A DNA stretch of 64,000 bases from Olsenella porci. Its GTDB lineage: Bacteria; Actinomycetota; Coriobacteriia; Coriobacteriales; Atopobiaceae. A model generated the notes under the pieces. The model searched no databases. It saw only the letters and a program-made list of their open reading frames with translations, and had not been told where the DNA came from. The position numbers were made by a program, and so were the translations under genes. This document shows positions 43,168 through 51,907 of this stretch, one piece after another; position 1 is the stretch's first letter; every line of letters begins with the position of its first letter. Where the stretch lies: NCBI RefSeq assembly GCF_009695875.1, contig NZ_VUNC01000001.1:310001-374000 (forward strand), in the 5' to 3' direction.

Positions 43168-43942
43168 GACACTCGCGATAGGGACCTACCTGGAGCGCAG
43201 GACCTGGCTTCATGGGGTGGAGCCGGAGGCAAAGGCGATTGCCCTTCTCCTCCTCACCATCGCGACGTTTGGCGCGCGCGGCCCCCTGGGACTCGCGCTG
43301 GTTGCCGCGGAGCTCGTCGCGGGAGTCGTCACCTGCCACGTAAGCCCCCGCACGGTGGCGAGGGCGATTGCCCCAACTGCCGTCGTCCTTGCGTTTGCGC
43401 TGCTCGCCAACGCGCTTGTGGTGGATGGCTCCGGCGACGTCGCCCTCGCTGGGAGGCTGGGCGTGTCGATCGCGGGTGCCACGCGCGGCGCCTTCGCCGT
43501 TGCGAGGATCGTGTTGCTGGTGGGCCTGGTCTGCCTGGTGTCGTCGACCACGACGGCGCCACAGCTTGCGGATGGGCTGGTTCGTCTGCTCGCGCCGCTC
43601 GGGGCGGCGGGGGTGCCCGTGGGGGACGTGGCGATGGTTGTCTCGCTTGCCCTGCGCCTGATTCCCGAGACCGTGGGGGAGTTCGACCGTATCGTGCTCG
43701 CCCAGCGCGCCCGAGGCGTGCGGTTTGACGAGGGGGGTCCCCTGCGAAGGCTGGGAAGGTACGCCTCGGTGGTGATTCCGCTGACCGTGGCGCTGTTCCA
43801 GCGTTCGGACGACCTTGCCGGTGCAATGCGAGACCGCTGCTACTCGGGAAGGGCGCCGGAGCGAGCTCGTTGGGGGACGTGGTCATGCTGCCTGGTGGCG
43901 CTTGCGGCGCTGACGATGGTGGCTTGCCTGTGGCTGGCATAG
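43160..43942 (+). CDS. ecfT: Energy-coupling factor transporter transmembrane protein EcfT
   Basis: 260 aa with about five membrane segments. It contains the two Ala-Arg-Gly-type coupling helices: AQRARGVRF, and AMRDRCYSG, where Cys replaces the usual Gly of AMxxRGY. ATG 43160 overlaps the ATPase gene by 8 nt. Works with the fused EcfAA' protein; no S component is nearby, as expected for a shared (group I) module. Confidence 0.9.
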   Translation: MGRTLAIGTYLERRTWLHGVEPEAKAIALLLLTIATFGARGPLGLALVAAELVAGVVTCHVSPRTVARAIAPTAVVLAFALLANALVVDGSGDVALAGRLGVSIAGATRGAFAVARIVLLVGLVCLVSSTTTAPQLADGLVRLLAPLGAAGVPVGDVAMVVSLALRLIPETVGEFDRIVLAQRARGVRFDEGGPLRRLGRYASVVIPLTVALFQRSDDLAGAMRDRCYSGRAPERARWGTWSCCLVALAALTMVACLWLA

Positions 43943-43977
43943 GCGGGTAGGATTTCTCGGATGCTTGGCGAGAGGGG

Positions 43978-44823
43978 ATGGGCGAGATGTGCGAGGGCCA
44001 GGGGTGCGAGGCCATGGGGCCGGGGACGCTCGTTGTCTGCGTGGGCTACCGCGGCGAGGGGTTCAGCGGCTTTGCGGAGCAGCCCGGCCAGCGCACGGTC
44101 GCCGGTGAGCTGCGCCACGCGCTCCAGACCGCGCTTCGTCGCCCCGTAGAGCTTGCCTGCGCCGGAAGGACCGACGCCGGCGTGAGCGCCCTGGCACAGT
44201 ACGTGAGCGTTCCCCTCGCCCCGGGCGAGGGCGAGCTGGCGGGACACCGCCTGTGGTCGTCGCTGGTCGCCCTCACGCCCGACGACGTCTCGGTGAGGGG
44301 CATCTATCGGGCCGCCCCGGGCTTCTCCGCCCGCTTTGACGCCACGTCGCGCGCCTACCGCTACCGCATCGCCTGCGGTCCAGCCCGGCCCGTGATGGCG
44401 TGGGACCACGCCTGGTGGCTGCGCTCGTCGGAGCTCGACGTGGACGCCATGAACCGGGCGGCCCGTCCGCTGCTGGGCGAGCACGACTTCGCGAGCTTCT
44501 GCAAGGCCAGCTCGGCGCAGCTCCTGCGCCAGGACGGCAGGTCAACCTCGCGGTTCCTCTCGCGCGTGGAGGTCTCGCGCGTCACCGAGGCGGGCGAGGA
44601 CCTGGTGGCGGTGGACGTGGAGGGCAACGCCTTCCTGCACAACATGGTCAGGGCCATAACGGGGACCCTCGTGGAGGTCGGCCGCGGCCATCGCGACGCC
44701 GCTTGGGTCTCGTCGGCGCTGGAGGCGCGCGACCGCAGGGCTGCAGGCCCCACCGCACCGGCGCGCGGGCTCACCTTCGAGTCGGTCAGCTATCCGCAAG
44801 GCGCACTCGTCCCCTGGGAGTAG
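43978..44823 (+). CDS. truA: tRNA pseudouridine(38-40) synthase TruA
   Basis: 281 aa. Catalytic Asp66 lies in AGRTDAGVSA; FSARFDATSRAYRYRI, GEHDFASFCK and GNAFLHNMVRAITGTL are family motifs. ATG at 43978 after GAGAGGGG is used; ATGs at 43987 and 44014 are alternatives because the first ~14 residues are not conserved. Conserved follower of ecfT in Gram-positives. Confidence 0.95.
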   Translation: MGEMCEGQGCEAMGPGTLVVCVGYRGEGFSGFAEQPGQRTVAGELRHALQTALRRPVELACAGRTDAGVSALAQYVSVPLAPGEGELAGHRLWSSLVALTPDDVSVRGIYRAAPGFSARFDATSRAYRYRIACGPARPVMAWDHAWWLRSSELDVDAMNRAARPLLGEHDFASFCKASSAQLLRQDGRSTSRFLSRVEVSRVTEAGEDLVAVDVEGNAFLHNMVRAITGTLVEVGRGHRDAAWVSSALEARDRRAAGPTAPARGLTFESVSYPQGALVPWE

Positions 44824-45152
44824 GGGAGAGGGTCGCCCCCGTCTCCCCCAAACCATTCCCGCAGGCAGCTGGTGTCATCGCTCTCGCCTCGGGGGTGACC
44901 TCGCTCATGCCGTCACGGCCCGTGTTGTGCCACTAGTGGGCGCGCGTCCCTTCGCGCCAGATGGCAAACGCTCCAGGCGACGGCCTGCCCTTCTCTCCTC
45001 CAATATGTGTCGGTTTTGTGCAAACATGCACGGCTGTGGGAATTAGAATACCCTCATAAACCGTTAAACAGTGCCATTTAACTGCGAAAACATAAGCACA
45101 TAGGTACATGGGAGCATATGCTCATATATTGGATAAGAAAGCGAAGTGAACC
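44824..45152. other. 329-bp intergenic region upstream of the metal-exporter gene
   Basis: No gene is supported. The last ~140 bp are AT-rich, unlike their surroundings. Inverted repeats include GTTAAA/TTTAAC (45063-45082), GTGCA/TGCAC (about 45018-45031) and the palindrome at 45112. A TATATT (45125-45130) could be a -10, but no good -35 is seen. The ribosome-binding site before the 45153 ATG is weak. Confidence 0.6.
45112..45123. promoter_or_regulatory. Palindromic operator candidate (ArsR/SmtB-like)
   Basis: Perfect 12-bp palindrome GAGCATATGCTC flanked by AT-rich sequence, 30 bp before the exporter ATG. It resembles TGAACATATGTTCA-type zinc-sensor operators (family knowledge). A related imperfect ACATA-rich stretch lies just upstream (45090-45110). 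Confidence 0.5.
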
Positions 45153-46109
45153 ATGGACGTCATCATCGACGCACTGATCGACTCGCTCAAGGACACCCTC
45201 GAGCTCGTGCCCTTCCTCTTCCTCACCTACCTCGCCATGGAGGCCCTGGAGCACGGCATGGCGGGCAGGACCGAGGACATCATCCGCAGAGCCGACAAGT
45301 CCGGCCCCATCGTCGGGGCGCTCCTTGGCGCCTTGCCCCAGTGCGGCTTCTCGGCGATGGCCGGCACGCTCTACGCCGGCGGCGTCGTGACCGTGGGGAC
45401 GCTGGTGGCGGTCATCCTCTCCACCTCGGACGAGATGATCCCCGTGTTCATCGCGCACCAGGAACCCGCGTCGCGCCTCCTCTCCATTGTGGGGGTCAAG
45501 GTCGTTGCGGGCATGGCGGTCGGCCTTGCGCTGGACGCGGTGCTGCGCCTGACGCACCGCTCCGGTGACGGCCACGCCCACATACACGAGCTCTGCGACC
45601 GCGCGCACTGCCACTGCGACGACGAGCTGGGGGAGAGTGACGCCGCACACGATGCCGCGGCCGCATCCGACGGCGCGGAGGGCCACCATCACGCCCATGC
45701 CCACCACGCCGCCTGGGGCATCGTGCGAAGCGCAGCCATCCACACCGTCGAGGTGACCTTCTTCATCTTCCTGGTGACCCTCGCCTTTGGCCTGGTGTTC
45801 TCCCTGGTGGGCCAGAACGCCATAGGGGAGTTCCTGGGCGTCCACCCCGTGCGCGCCACGTTCCTGGCAGCGCTGATCGGCCTCATCCCCAACTGCGGAG
45901 CCTCGGTGGTCATCGCCGAGCTGTACCTGGACGGCTCCCTCGCTGCCGGCCCCATGCTCGCCGGGTTGCTCGTCTCGGGCGGCATGGGGCTCCTGGTGCT
46001 GTTTCGCACCAATCCCGACATGCGCAAGAACGTAACGGTCACCCTGTTCGTCTATGCGGTGGGGGTTGCGGTCGGGCTGCTAGCCAACGCTCTGGGTATA
46101 GTCTTCTGA
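45153..46109 (+). CDS. Putative heavy-metal exporter, ArsP_2/DUF2899-like 10-TM permease
   Basis: 318-aa membrane protein with two related halves. Each half holds a Pro-x-Cys-Gly signature: ALPQCGFSAMAG and LIPNCGASVVIAE. A ~75-residue cytoplasmic or external loop between them is rich in His, Cys and acidic residues (HAHIHELCDRAHCHCDD, then HHHAHAHH), strongly suggesting metal binding. I recognise the pattern of the putative 10TM heavy-metal exporter family; the substrate is not known. The AT-rich upstream region and palindrome suggest metal-dependent repression. Confidence 0.75.
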   Translation: MDVIIDALIDSLKDTLELVPFLFLTYLAMEALEHGMAGRTEDIIRRADKSGPIVGALLGALPQCGFSAMAGTLYAGGVVTVGTLVAVILSTSDEMIPVFIAHQEPASRLLSIVGVKVVAGMAVGLALDAVLRLTHRSGDGHAHIHELCDRAHCHCDDELGESDAAHDAAAASDGAEGHHHAHAHHAAWGIVRSAAIHTVEVTFFIFLVTLAFGLVFSLVGQNAIGEFLGVHPVRATFLAALIGLIPNCGASVVIAELYLDGSLAAGPMLAGLLVSGGMGLLVLFRTNPDMRKNVTVTLFVYAVGVAVGLLANALGIVF

Positions 46110-46122
46110 ACTGGAGGGGAGC

Positions 46123-46920
46123 GTGCCCAAGGGGCGGCAAGGGGGATGGATGCACCAGCCAAGGAAGAGGGAGAGGTTCGAGCGCACCGACGTCCCGCGG
46201 GATAACCCGCACCGCACGCAGATTGCCATCGCGGTCCTGGTGGCGGTCGCCGTTGGTCTGGCCCTCCTGGTGCACGGGCTGTGGGAGCGCGCAAACGCGA
46301 GCACCCACGTGGGCAACCAGACCCTGAGCGCTGCCATCGGCGAGCAGAGCGAGACAACGGCGGCGGACGGCTACACCGTCTCGAACGACGTGTTCACCAA
46401 CGTGCTCATGCTCACGGTGGATGACATCGAGGCCGACTCGCCGCAGCTCCAGAAGGCGCAGCTGCTGGTGATGGACGCGTCCACCCACAAGGGCTATCTG
46501 GTTACCATCCCGCTCGACACCAAGGTGAGCGTCAACGGAAGCGACACCACGCTCGCATCGTGCTACGACTCGCAGGGTGCCGCGGGCTGCCTTGCACCCC
46601 TCTCCACGGCGACCAACGTGAAGGTGTCCCACGTGGTGGTTGCCACCGATGCCGTGTGGGAGAAGATCGCGTCGTTCAAGGGCTCGGGCCTCTCCGCCAT
46701 ACTGGGGAGCTCGGCGGACATCCTCAAGACCCTCGAGACCGACATGAGCATGGGGGACGTCACGGATACCGCCGAGCTGCTGCAGTCCATCGGCGTGGGC
46801 AACTTCTCCAAGCAAGATGCCCCTGGATCCGAGGGCGACGACGGCTCGGGCGGCACCTGGTTTACGGTCGACGCCACCACGCTCGGCGTCAACGTCGGCC
46901 TCCTCACGGCCAACGCGTAG
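46123..46920 (+). CDS. Membrane-anchored LCP-like protein (LytR-CpsA-Psr related, divergent)
   Basis: 265 aa. A basic cytoplasmic N-terminus, one membrane segment (IAIAVLVAVAVGLALLVHGLW, about 33-53), then an extracellular domain. VLMLTVDD, AQLLVMDASTHKGYLVTIP and an LxxCYDSQGAAG region resemble the first half of LCP ligases. The usual Arg-rich pyrophosphate-binding residues (RSD, IPRD) are missing: VTIPLDT replaces IPRDT. Enzyme activity is therefore doubtful. GTG start after GGAGGGG, 13 bp after the exporter, so possibly cotranscribed. Confidence 0.5.
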   Translation: MPKGRQGGWMHQPRKRERFERTDVPRDNPHRTQIAIAVLVAVAVGLALLVHGLWERANASTHVGNQTLSAAIGEQSETTAADGYTVSNDVFTNVLMLTVDDIEADSPQLQKAQLLVMDASTHKGYLVTIPLDTKVSVNGSDTTLASCYDSQGAAGCLAPLSTATNVKVSHVVVATDAVWEKIASFKGSGLSAILGSSADILKTLETDMSMGDVTDTAELLQSIGVGNFSKQDAPGSEGDDGSGGTWFTVDATTLGVNVGLLTANA

Positions 46921-47097
46921 GGTGCCGACCAGGCGGGGCATCCCCTCTCGCCTGCCCATGACGCGGTTTTGTAATCTGGATGCTTCATCTTCCCATCACA
47001 ACGCATGGCGAGGGGTGGGGGATAATTCAGAAACGCGGCGCCCATCGGCGCAGCAAACTGCAAGCGTTCGGGACACGCGGTCGGGGGAATTCCTGGG

Positions 47098-48168
47098 ATG
47101 ACACCCAAGGCGCCAAAGATTTCGGTCATCATGCCCGCCTACAACGTCGACAAGTACGTCGCGCGCGCGGTGAGCAGCATCCAGAACCAGACGCTCGAGG
47201 ACTTCGAGCTGCTGGTGGTGGACGACGGGTCCAAGGACCGCACCGGGTCCATACTCGACTCCATCGCCGAGCGCGACATCCGCGTGACGGTGTTCCACCG
47301 GCAGAACGGCGGAGCTCCGGCGGCGCGCAACTACGCCCTCGACCACGCCCACGGCAAGTACGTGGTCTTCTTTGACGCGGACGACTGGGCCGAGCCCCGC
47401 ATGCTGCAGGACATGTACGAGATGTGCGAGAAGGACCACCTGCAGCTGGCCATCGCGGCGTTCTACATCGACACCTACTACGGGTCCGAGGGCGAGCACA
47501 CCGAGGAGGTCAAGGGCTGCCCCACGCGGATCTATCCCACGCAGCAGGAGTTCCGCGCCGGCGCGTGGAAGCTGTTTGACAAGAACCTCCTCTACACGCC
47601 CTGGAACAAGATGTTCCTCCGTTCGCGCATCGAGGAGATAGACATCCGCTTCAAGCCCACCTTCTGGGACGACTTCCCCTTCGTGCTCGACTACATCCGC
47701 GACGTGGAGCGCGTGGGCAACACCCAGACCGCCTACTATCACTTCATTCGCCAGCGCAGCGAGTCCGAGACCTCACGCTGGCGCCCCAACATGTACCAGA
47801 AGCGCGAGGAGGAGCACGGCTGGATGCTCGACCTCTATCGCCACTGGGGGCTCGACGGCGACCCGGCGAGCATGGAGATGGTCCAGCGTAGGTATGTGGA
47901 GCGTCTGATTGGATGCATAGAGAACGTCTGCAATCCAATGTGCGATCTCGACCAGAAGCAGAAGTTGGCCGAGATTGACCGCATGATCAACAGCGAGCGC
48001 GCGCAGCTGGCGGTGGCGGTGGCGCAGCCGCAGTCCAAGATGATGGCGATGATGCTGCAGCCCATCCGCTCGCGCAACGTCAACCTGGCCTACCAGGAGG
48101 GCCGCCTCATCAGCTTCGTCAAGCGGCACAACACCAAGATGTTCGCCACCCTCAAGGCCAACAGGTAG
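47098..48168 (+). CDS. Family 2 glycosyltransferase
   Basis: 356 aa. GT-A fold: ISVIMPAYNVDKYVARAVSSI, nucleotide-binding LLVVDDGSKDRT (Asp42/43) and the metal-binding DxD at 92-94 (FFDADDW). The C-terminal ~120 residues are helical and basic. Probably makes a cell-surface or wall polysaccharide; acceptor unknown. It stands alone between an LCP-like gene and convergent pyrE; a GATAAT -10-like string sits at 47021 without a good -35. Confidence 0.88.
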   Translation: MTPKAPKISVIMPAYNVDKYVARAVSSIQNQTLEDFELLVVDDGSKDRTGSILDSIAERDIRVTVFHRQNGGAPAARNYALDHAHGKYVVFFDADDWAEPRMLQDMYEMCEKDHLQLAIAAFYIDTYYGSEGEHTEEVKGCPTRIYPTQQEFRAGAWKLFDKNLLYTPWNKMFLRSRIEEIDIRFKPTFWDDFPFVLDYIRDVERVGNTQTAYYHFIRQRSESETSRWRPNMYQKREEEHGWMLDLYRHWGLDGDPASMEMVQRRYVERLIGCIENVCNPMCDLDQKQKLAEIDRMINSERAQLAVAVAQPQSKMMAMMLQPIRSRNVNLAYQEGRLISFVKRHNTKMFATLKANR

Positions 48169-48220
48169 GGCTGGGGGAGAGGGGCGTTCCTTCTCTCTTC
48201 AAGCTCGTTTGCACGCACGC

Positions 48221-48263
48221 AAGGCGGCCCCGGGCCCTCATTCGAGAGGTCCGGGGCCGCCTT
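48221..48263. terminator. Bidirectional hairpin between the glycosyltransferase gene and pyrE
   Basis: Perfect 13-bp stem AAGGCGGCCCCGG/CCGGGGCCGCCTT with a 17-nt loop. It lies between convergent genes; T-runs are only two bases on each side. Confidence 0.7.
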
Positions 48264-48281
48264 CGTCGCGTTCTCGTATGT

Positions 48282-48965
48282 CTAGGCCTTCACGCCATAT
48301 TGCTCGTAGTAGGCATCGAGCGCCGCCTTCGTCGCGTCGTCGATGACCACGCGACCGTCCACCTCGTGGTTGTGGAGCGCCAGCGTGACCTCCTCCATGG
48401 TGACGATGGAGCTCACGGGGAAGCCGTAGCGATCCTGGATCTCCTCCTGTGCGGTCTTGACCCCGCCGCGCCCCACCTCCATGCGGTTGAGCGAGACCAT
48501 GAGGCCCACGACCTCAACGTTTGCCGCCGCCTTGAGCTTGGGGTAGGTCTCGTCGATGGACTTGCCCGAGGTCGTCACGTCCTCCACGATCACCACGCGG
48601 TCGCCGTCGTGGAGCTCGGCGCCCAGCAGCTGGCCCTTGTCGGCACCGTGGTCCTTGACCTCCTTGCGGTCGCTGCAGTAGCGGGCCTCCTTGCCGTACA
48701 GCTCGTCGAGCGCTATGCAGGTCACGACCGAGAGGGGGATGCCCTTGTAGGCGGGGCCAAACACCACGTCAAAGTCGAGGCCAAAGCTCTTCTCGATGGC
48801 CTGCGCGTAGAAGCGCCCCAGCTGGTGGAGCTGGGCTCCCGTCACATAGGCGCCGGCGTTCATGAAGAAGGGGGACTGTCGTCCGCTCTTTAGCGTGAAC
48901 TGACCAAACTTGAGCACGTCGCTCTGGACCATGAAGTGGATGAAGTCGCGCTTGTAGTCTTCCAT
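48282..48965 (-). CDS. pyrE: Orotate phosphoribosyltransferase
   Basis: 227 aa. Orotate + PRPP to OMP, pyrimidine synthesis. The PRPP loop VVIVEDVTTSGKSIDE is clear; FTLKSGRQSPFFMNAG and GPAYKGIPL match PyrE. ATG 48965 is chosen from AAGGGGAG spacing; the frame is open further upstream but unconserved. No other pyr gene is adjacent. The 222-bp gap to 49187 holds divergent promoters that I could not resolve. Confidence 0.93.
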   Translation of the reverse strand: MEDYKRDFIHFMVQSDVLKFGQFTLKSGRQSPFFMNAGAYVTGAQLHQLGRFYAQAIEKSFGLDFDVVFGPAYKGIPLSVVTCIALDELYGKEARYCSDRKEVKDHGADKGQLLGAELHDGDRVVIVEDVTTSGKSIDETYPKLKAAANVEVVGLMVSLNRMEVGRGGVKTAQEEIQDRYGFPVSSIVTMEEVTLALHNHEVDGRVVIDDATKAALDAYYEQYGVKA

Positions 48966-49187
48966 GCAGGCTCCCCTTATTGGTTTATCTAGAACGCTGA
49001 ACGAAACGTTACGGCTTAGCGTCAAAAGTCATTCTAGCGCGCGAAAACCGTTCGCCGCCCAATTGGCTACGGTTAGGATTATTGAATAGTTCCTACTGTC
49101 TTGTTGGTCATATTGTGCAGGTGTCCACGCATGTTCGCTTGGGCAAACATAGGGGATGCCGCCGCTGGCGGCAAGAAGGGGGTAAGC

Positions 49188-51746
49188 ATGAGAAGAAGGT
49201 TGGAAGAGGGAGCGCCTCCCAAACGGCACCGTCTGGCAAACGCTGCCATCGGTGCCGCGCTGGGTATCGGCCTGGTGTTTGGCTCTGCCGGCGTCGCGCT
49301 GGCCATCCCCGCCTACAATCAGGCGGTCAAGGTCTCCCAGGGCGACGGAGGTACCGCAACCATCACCACCCATGGTGACGAGTGGTTTCACTATGCCACC
49401 AACTCCGATGACGTCGTGGTCCAGAAGGACCCCAGCGATGGTGTGTGGAAGCAGGTCGTGGGTTCTGGCTCGTCCCTGAGCCTGGGCGCCGCCGCGCAGG
49501 ACGGCAAGGCGAGCAATGCCATCTCTGCCACGGACCTCAACACCACAGAGGCTCGCGAGGCCTACTACAAGCTCGGCGGGCAGAACTACTCGGGCAAGAC
49601 GGAGAGCGGCGCGGTCGAGGACGGCCCGATCACCCTCTCGGACATCAAGGCGTCGCAGAGCAAGGCGACGGGCTCCGGCAGCGCTGCCGCGCGCCCCTCG
49701 ACCGGCACCCAGACGTCGCTCCCCCTGCTCACCATCGTTGTCGGGTTCAAGGACGAGGCCTACAGCAACGACTTCGACTGGAACAAGACCTTCTTCACGG
49801 GCGAGTACAGCGTCTCGTCGCTGTACACCCAGTCATCGGAGGGCAAGTTCACCTGGCGTCCCGCGGAGGAGACCAGCGCCGACGGCGTCGACGGCAACAC
49901 CAACACCGCCGACAAGGCCAACGACGGCGTGGTCCACGTGACCCTCGACCAGGACTACGGCAAGCCTGATCCCTGGGGCGCCCCCGGCTCGGACGGTTAC
50001 AACGACTACATCAACGACATGGAGGCCGCCATCAAGGCTGCCGCCAAGTACGTCGACTTCTCGCAGTATGACACCGATGGCGACGGCACCGTCGAGGCGG
50101 ACGAGCTTGGCCTGGGCGTCGTGTTCGCCGGATACGAGCAGGCAACGGGCAGCGTGCCTGCCGGCCACAACAGTATCTGGTCGCACCAGTCGTCCTTTGG
50201 TGAGATGACCGGCTCCGCCTACCAGGTCACGGACGCGAGCGGCAAGACCATCGGCATCGACCGCTACATCGTCCAGTCCGAGAACGAGTCCATGAGCGCC
50301 GGCGAGCAGCACCAGAGCGGCATCGGCGCCCTGGGCCACGAGCTCGGCCACTTCCTGGGCCTCCCCGACCTGTACAACGTCGGTGCCACCTCGGGCGCCT
50401 GGAGCAACTACTCCACCATGTACCTCTCCATCATGGACGTGGGCTCCTACGGCTGCGTCGACCACGAGGACGGCACGCGCGAGTACCGCCCCACGTTCTT
50501 CGATCCCTATAGCCGCTACTTGCTGGGCTACATCACGCCCGAGGAGATCACCAAGGACGGCACCTACACCGCCACCTCCGAGACCGATCCCTCTGGCTAC
50601 AAGAGCTACATCATCCGCGTGAGCGATGACGAGTACTATCTGATCGAGAACCGCGAGTACGAGTCGTTCGATGCGGGTATGGAGCCCTACTACGCCAAGG
50701 GTGACGGAACGATCGAGAACAAGACTGGCGGCATCGTGGTCTGGCACATCGACAACGGCATCGCCACCAGCCACGGGTACGCAACCGCGACCGACCCGAG
50801 GCTTGCGAACACCGTGAACGACTGGAACCATCGCCCCGGCGTGATGGAGAACTACTTTGAGCGCGCCGGCTACACGGCCCACCCCAACCTGTACGCCCCG
50901 TTCCTGAACGCCACCGAGAACGCTGCGTACGGCGCCTCCAAGCTGTCGCTGTACAACGGTTCGGACGACCCCTCCGCCAGGACCGACACCGGCATCACCG
51001 TGACCTCGACCGACGAGGGCTCCACCTCGATGCAGTTCACCGTCGACTTCCCCGACGTCACCATCGCCGCGCAGCCCTCGGGCGCCCTGTACACCACCGG
51101 CGCCAAGGCGACGGCGCTCTCCGTCGACCTCTCCGGCAACACCGACGATGTGACTTACCAGTGGATGAAGTCCACCGACGGCGGCAAGACCTGGGAGAAG
51201 GTCGCCACCTCCGACACCTACGTGCCCTCCACCGCCAAGGCCGGCGACACCCAGTACAAGGTCGTCGCGACCAACTCCTTCGGCTACAAGGCCGAGTCCG
51301 AGGCAGTCACCGTCTCGGTCGCCGACCCCGTCGAGGCCGGCGGCATGTACCGCCTGTACAACCCCAACACCGGCGAGCACTTCTACACCGCCAGCGCGTA
51401 CGAGGCGGGCGTGGACGTGAAGGCCGGCTGGAGGTACGAGGGCATCGGCTGGTACGCGCCCAAGACCTCGAGCACTCCGGTGTACCGCCTGTACAACCCC
51501 AACGCGGGCGACCACCACTACACCACCAGCGCCGCGGAGCGCGACATGCTGGTGAAGGCCGGCTGGAGGGATGAGGGCATCGGCTGGTACTCCGACGACG
51601 CCAAGGGCGTGGCGGTCTACCGCGAGTACAACCCCAACGCCACCTCTGGCGCACACAACTTCACGACCAACAAGGCCGAGGACGACATGCTCGCCAACGC
51701 CGGCTGGAACCAGGAGGGCATCGCCTGGTACGGCGTGAAGCGGTAG
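49188..51746 (+). CDS. Secreted M6-type metalloprotease with Ig-like domain and DUF5648 repeats
   Basis: 852 aa. Signal peptide: basic start, hydrophobic core (LANAAIGAALGIGLVFGS), probable cleavage after AVALA-like residues near 38-40. The catalytic zinc site is HELGH (384-388) with LGLPDLYN following, and SIMDVGSYG downstream. An EF-hand-like DTDGDGTVEADE (about 295-306) may bind calcium. An Ig-like domain (about 622-714) is followed by three YRLYNPN.G.H.YT-type DUF5648 repeats (about 722-852). ATG 49188 is chosen from AAGAAGGGGG. No LPXTG motif is seen. Confidence 0.85.
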   Translation: MRRRLEEGAPPKRHRLANAAIGAALGIGLVFGSAGVALAIPAYNQAVKVSQGDGGTATITTHGDEWFHYATNSDDVVVQKDPSDGVWKQVVGSGSSLSLGAAAQDGKASNAISATDLNTTEAREAYYKLGGQNYSGKTESGAVEDGPITLSDIKASQSKATGSGSAAARPSTGTQTSLPLLTIVVGFKDEAYSNDFDWNKTFFTGEYSVSSLYTQSSEGKFTWRPAEETSADGVDGNTNTADKANDGVVHVTLDQDYGKPDPWGAPGSDGYNDYINDMEAAIKAAAKYVDFSQYDTDGDGTVEADELGLGVVFAGYEQATGSVPAGHNSIWSHQSSFGEMTGSAYQVTDASGKTIGIDRYIVQSENESMSAGEQHQSGIGALGHELGHFLGLPDLYNVGATSGAWSNYSTMYLSIMDVGSYGCVDHEDGTREYRPTFFDPYSRYLLGYITPEEITKDGTYTATSETDPSGYKSYIIRVSDDEYYLIENREYESFDAGMEPYYAKGDGTIENKTGGIVVWHIDNGIATSHGYATATDPRLANTVNDWNHRPGVMENYFERAGYTAHPNLYAPFLNATENAAYGASKLSLYNGSDDPSARTDTGITVTSTDEGSTSMQFTVDFPDVTIAAQPSGALYTTGAKATALSVDLSGNTDDVTYQWMKSTDGGKTWEKVATSDTYVPSTAKAGDTQYKVVATNSFGYKAESEAVTVSVADPVEAGGMYRLYNPNTGEHFYTASAYEAGVDVKAGWRYEGIGWYAPKTSSTPVYRLYNPNAGDHHYTTSAAERDMLVKAGWRDEGIGWYSDDAKGVAVYREYNPNATSGAHNFTTNKAEDDMLANAGWNQEGIAWYGVKR

Positions 51747-51778
51747 CGAGGGTCGCGGCGCAGGCCACGAACCCAAGC

Positions 51779-51826
51779 GAGGGGAGCCCCGCAGGCCAGA
51801 CGGCCCGTGGGGCTCCCTCTTCTTTT
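51779..51826. terminator. Terminator between the protease gene and the AbiEi-like gene
   Basis: GAGGGGAGCCCC pairs with GGGGCTCCCTC across a structured loop, followed by TTCTTTTG on the + strand. It lies between convergent genes and may serve both. Confidence 0.75.
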
Positions 51827-51865
51827 GCCCTGGCGTGCGCCCCTCCCGTGCCGCGACCCCCCCAC

Positions 51866-51907
51866 GCAACCTCGGACACATAGGCCGCGTTATCGGTCCG
51901 AGGTTGC
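51866..51907. repeat. 42-bp palindromic element overlapping the 3' end of the AbiEi-like gene
   Basis: Perfect 12-bp arms GCAACCTCGGAC/GTCCGAGGTTGC. The right half supplies the last codons and stop of the gene on the minus strand. An equivalent 42-bp palindrome lies at 53171-53212 upstream of the same gene. Confidence 0.75.
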
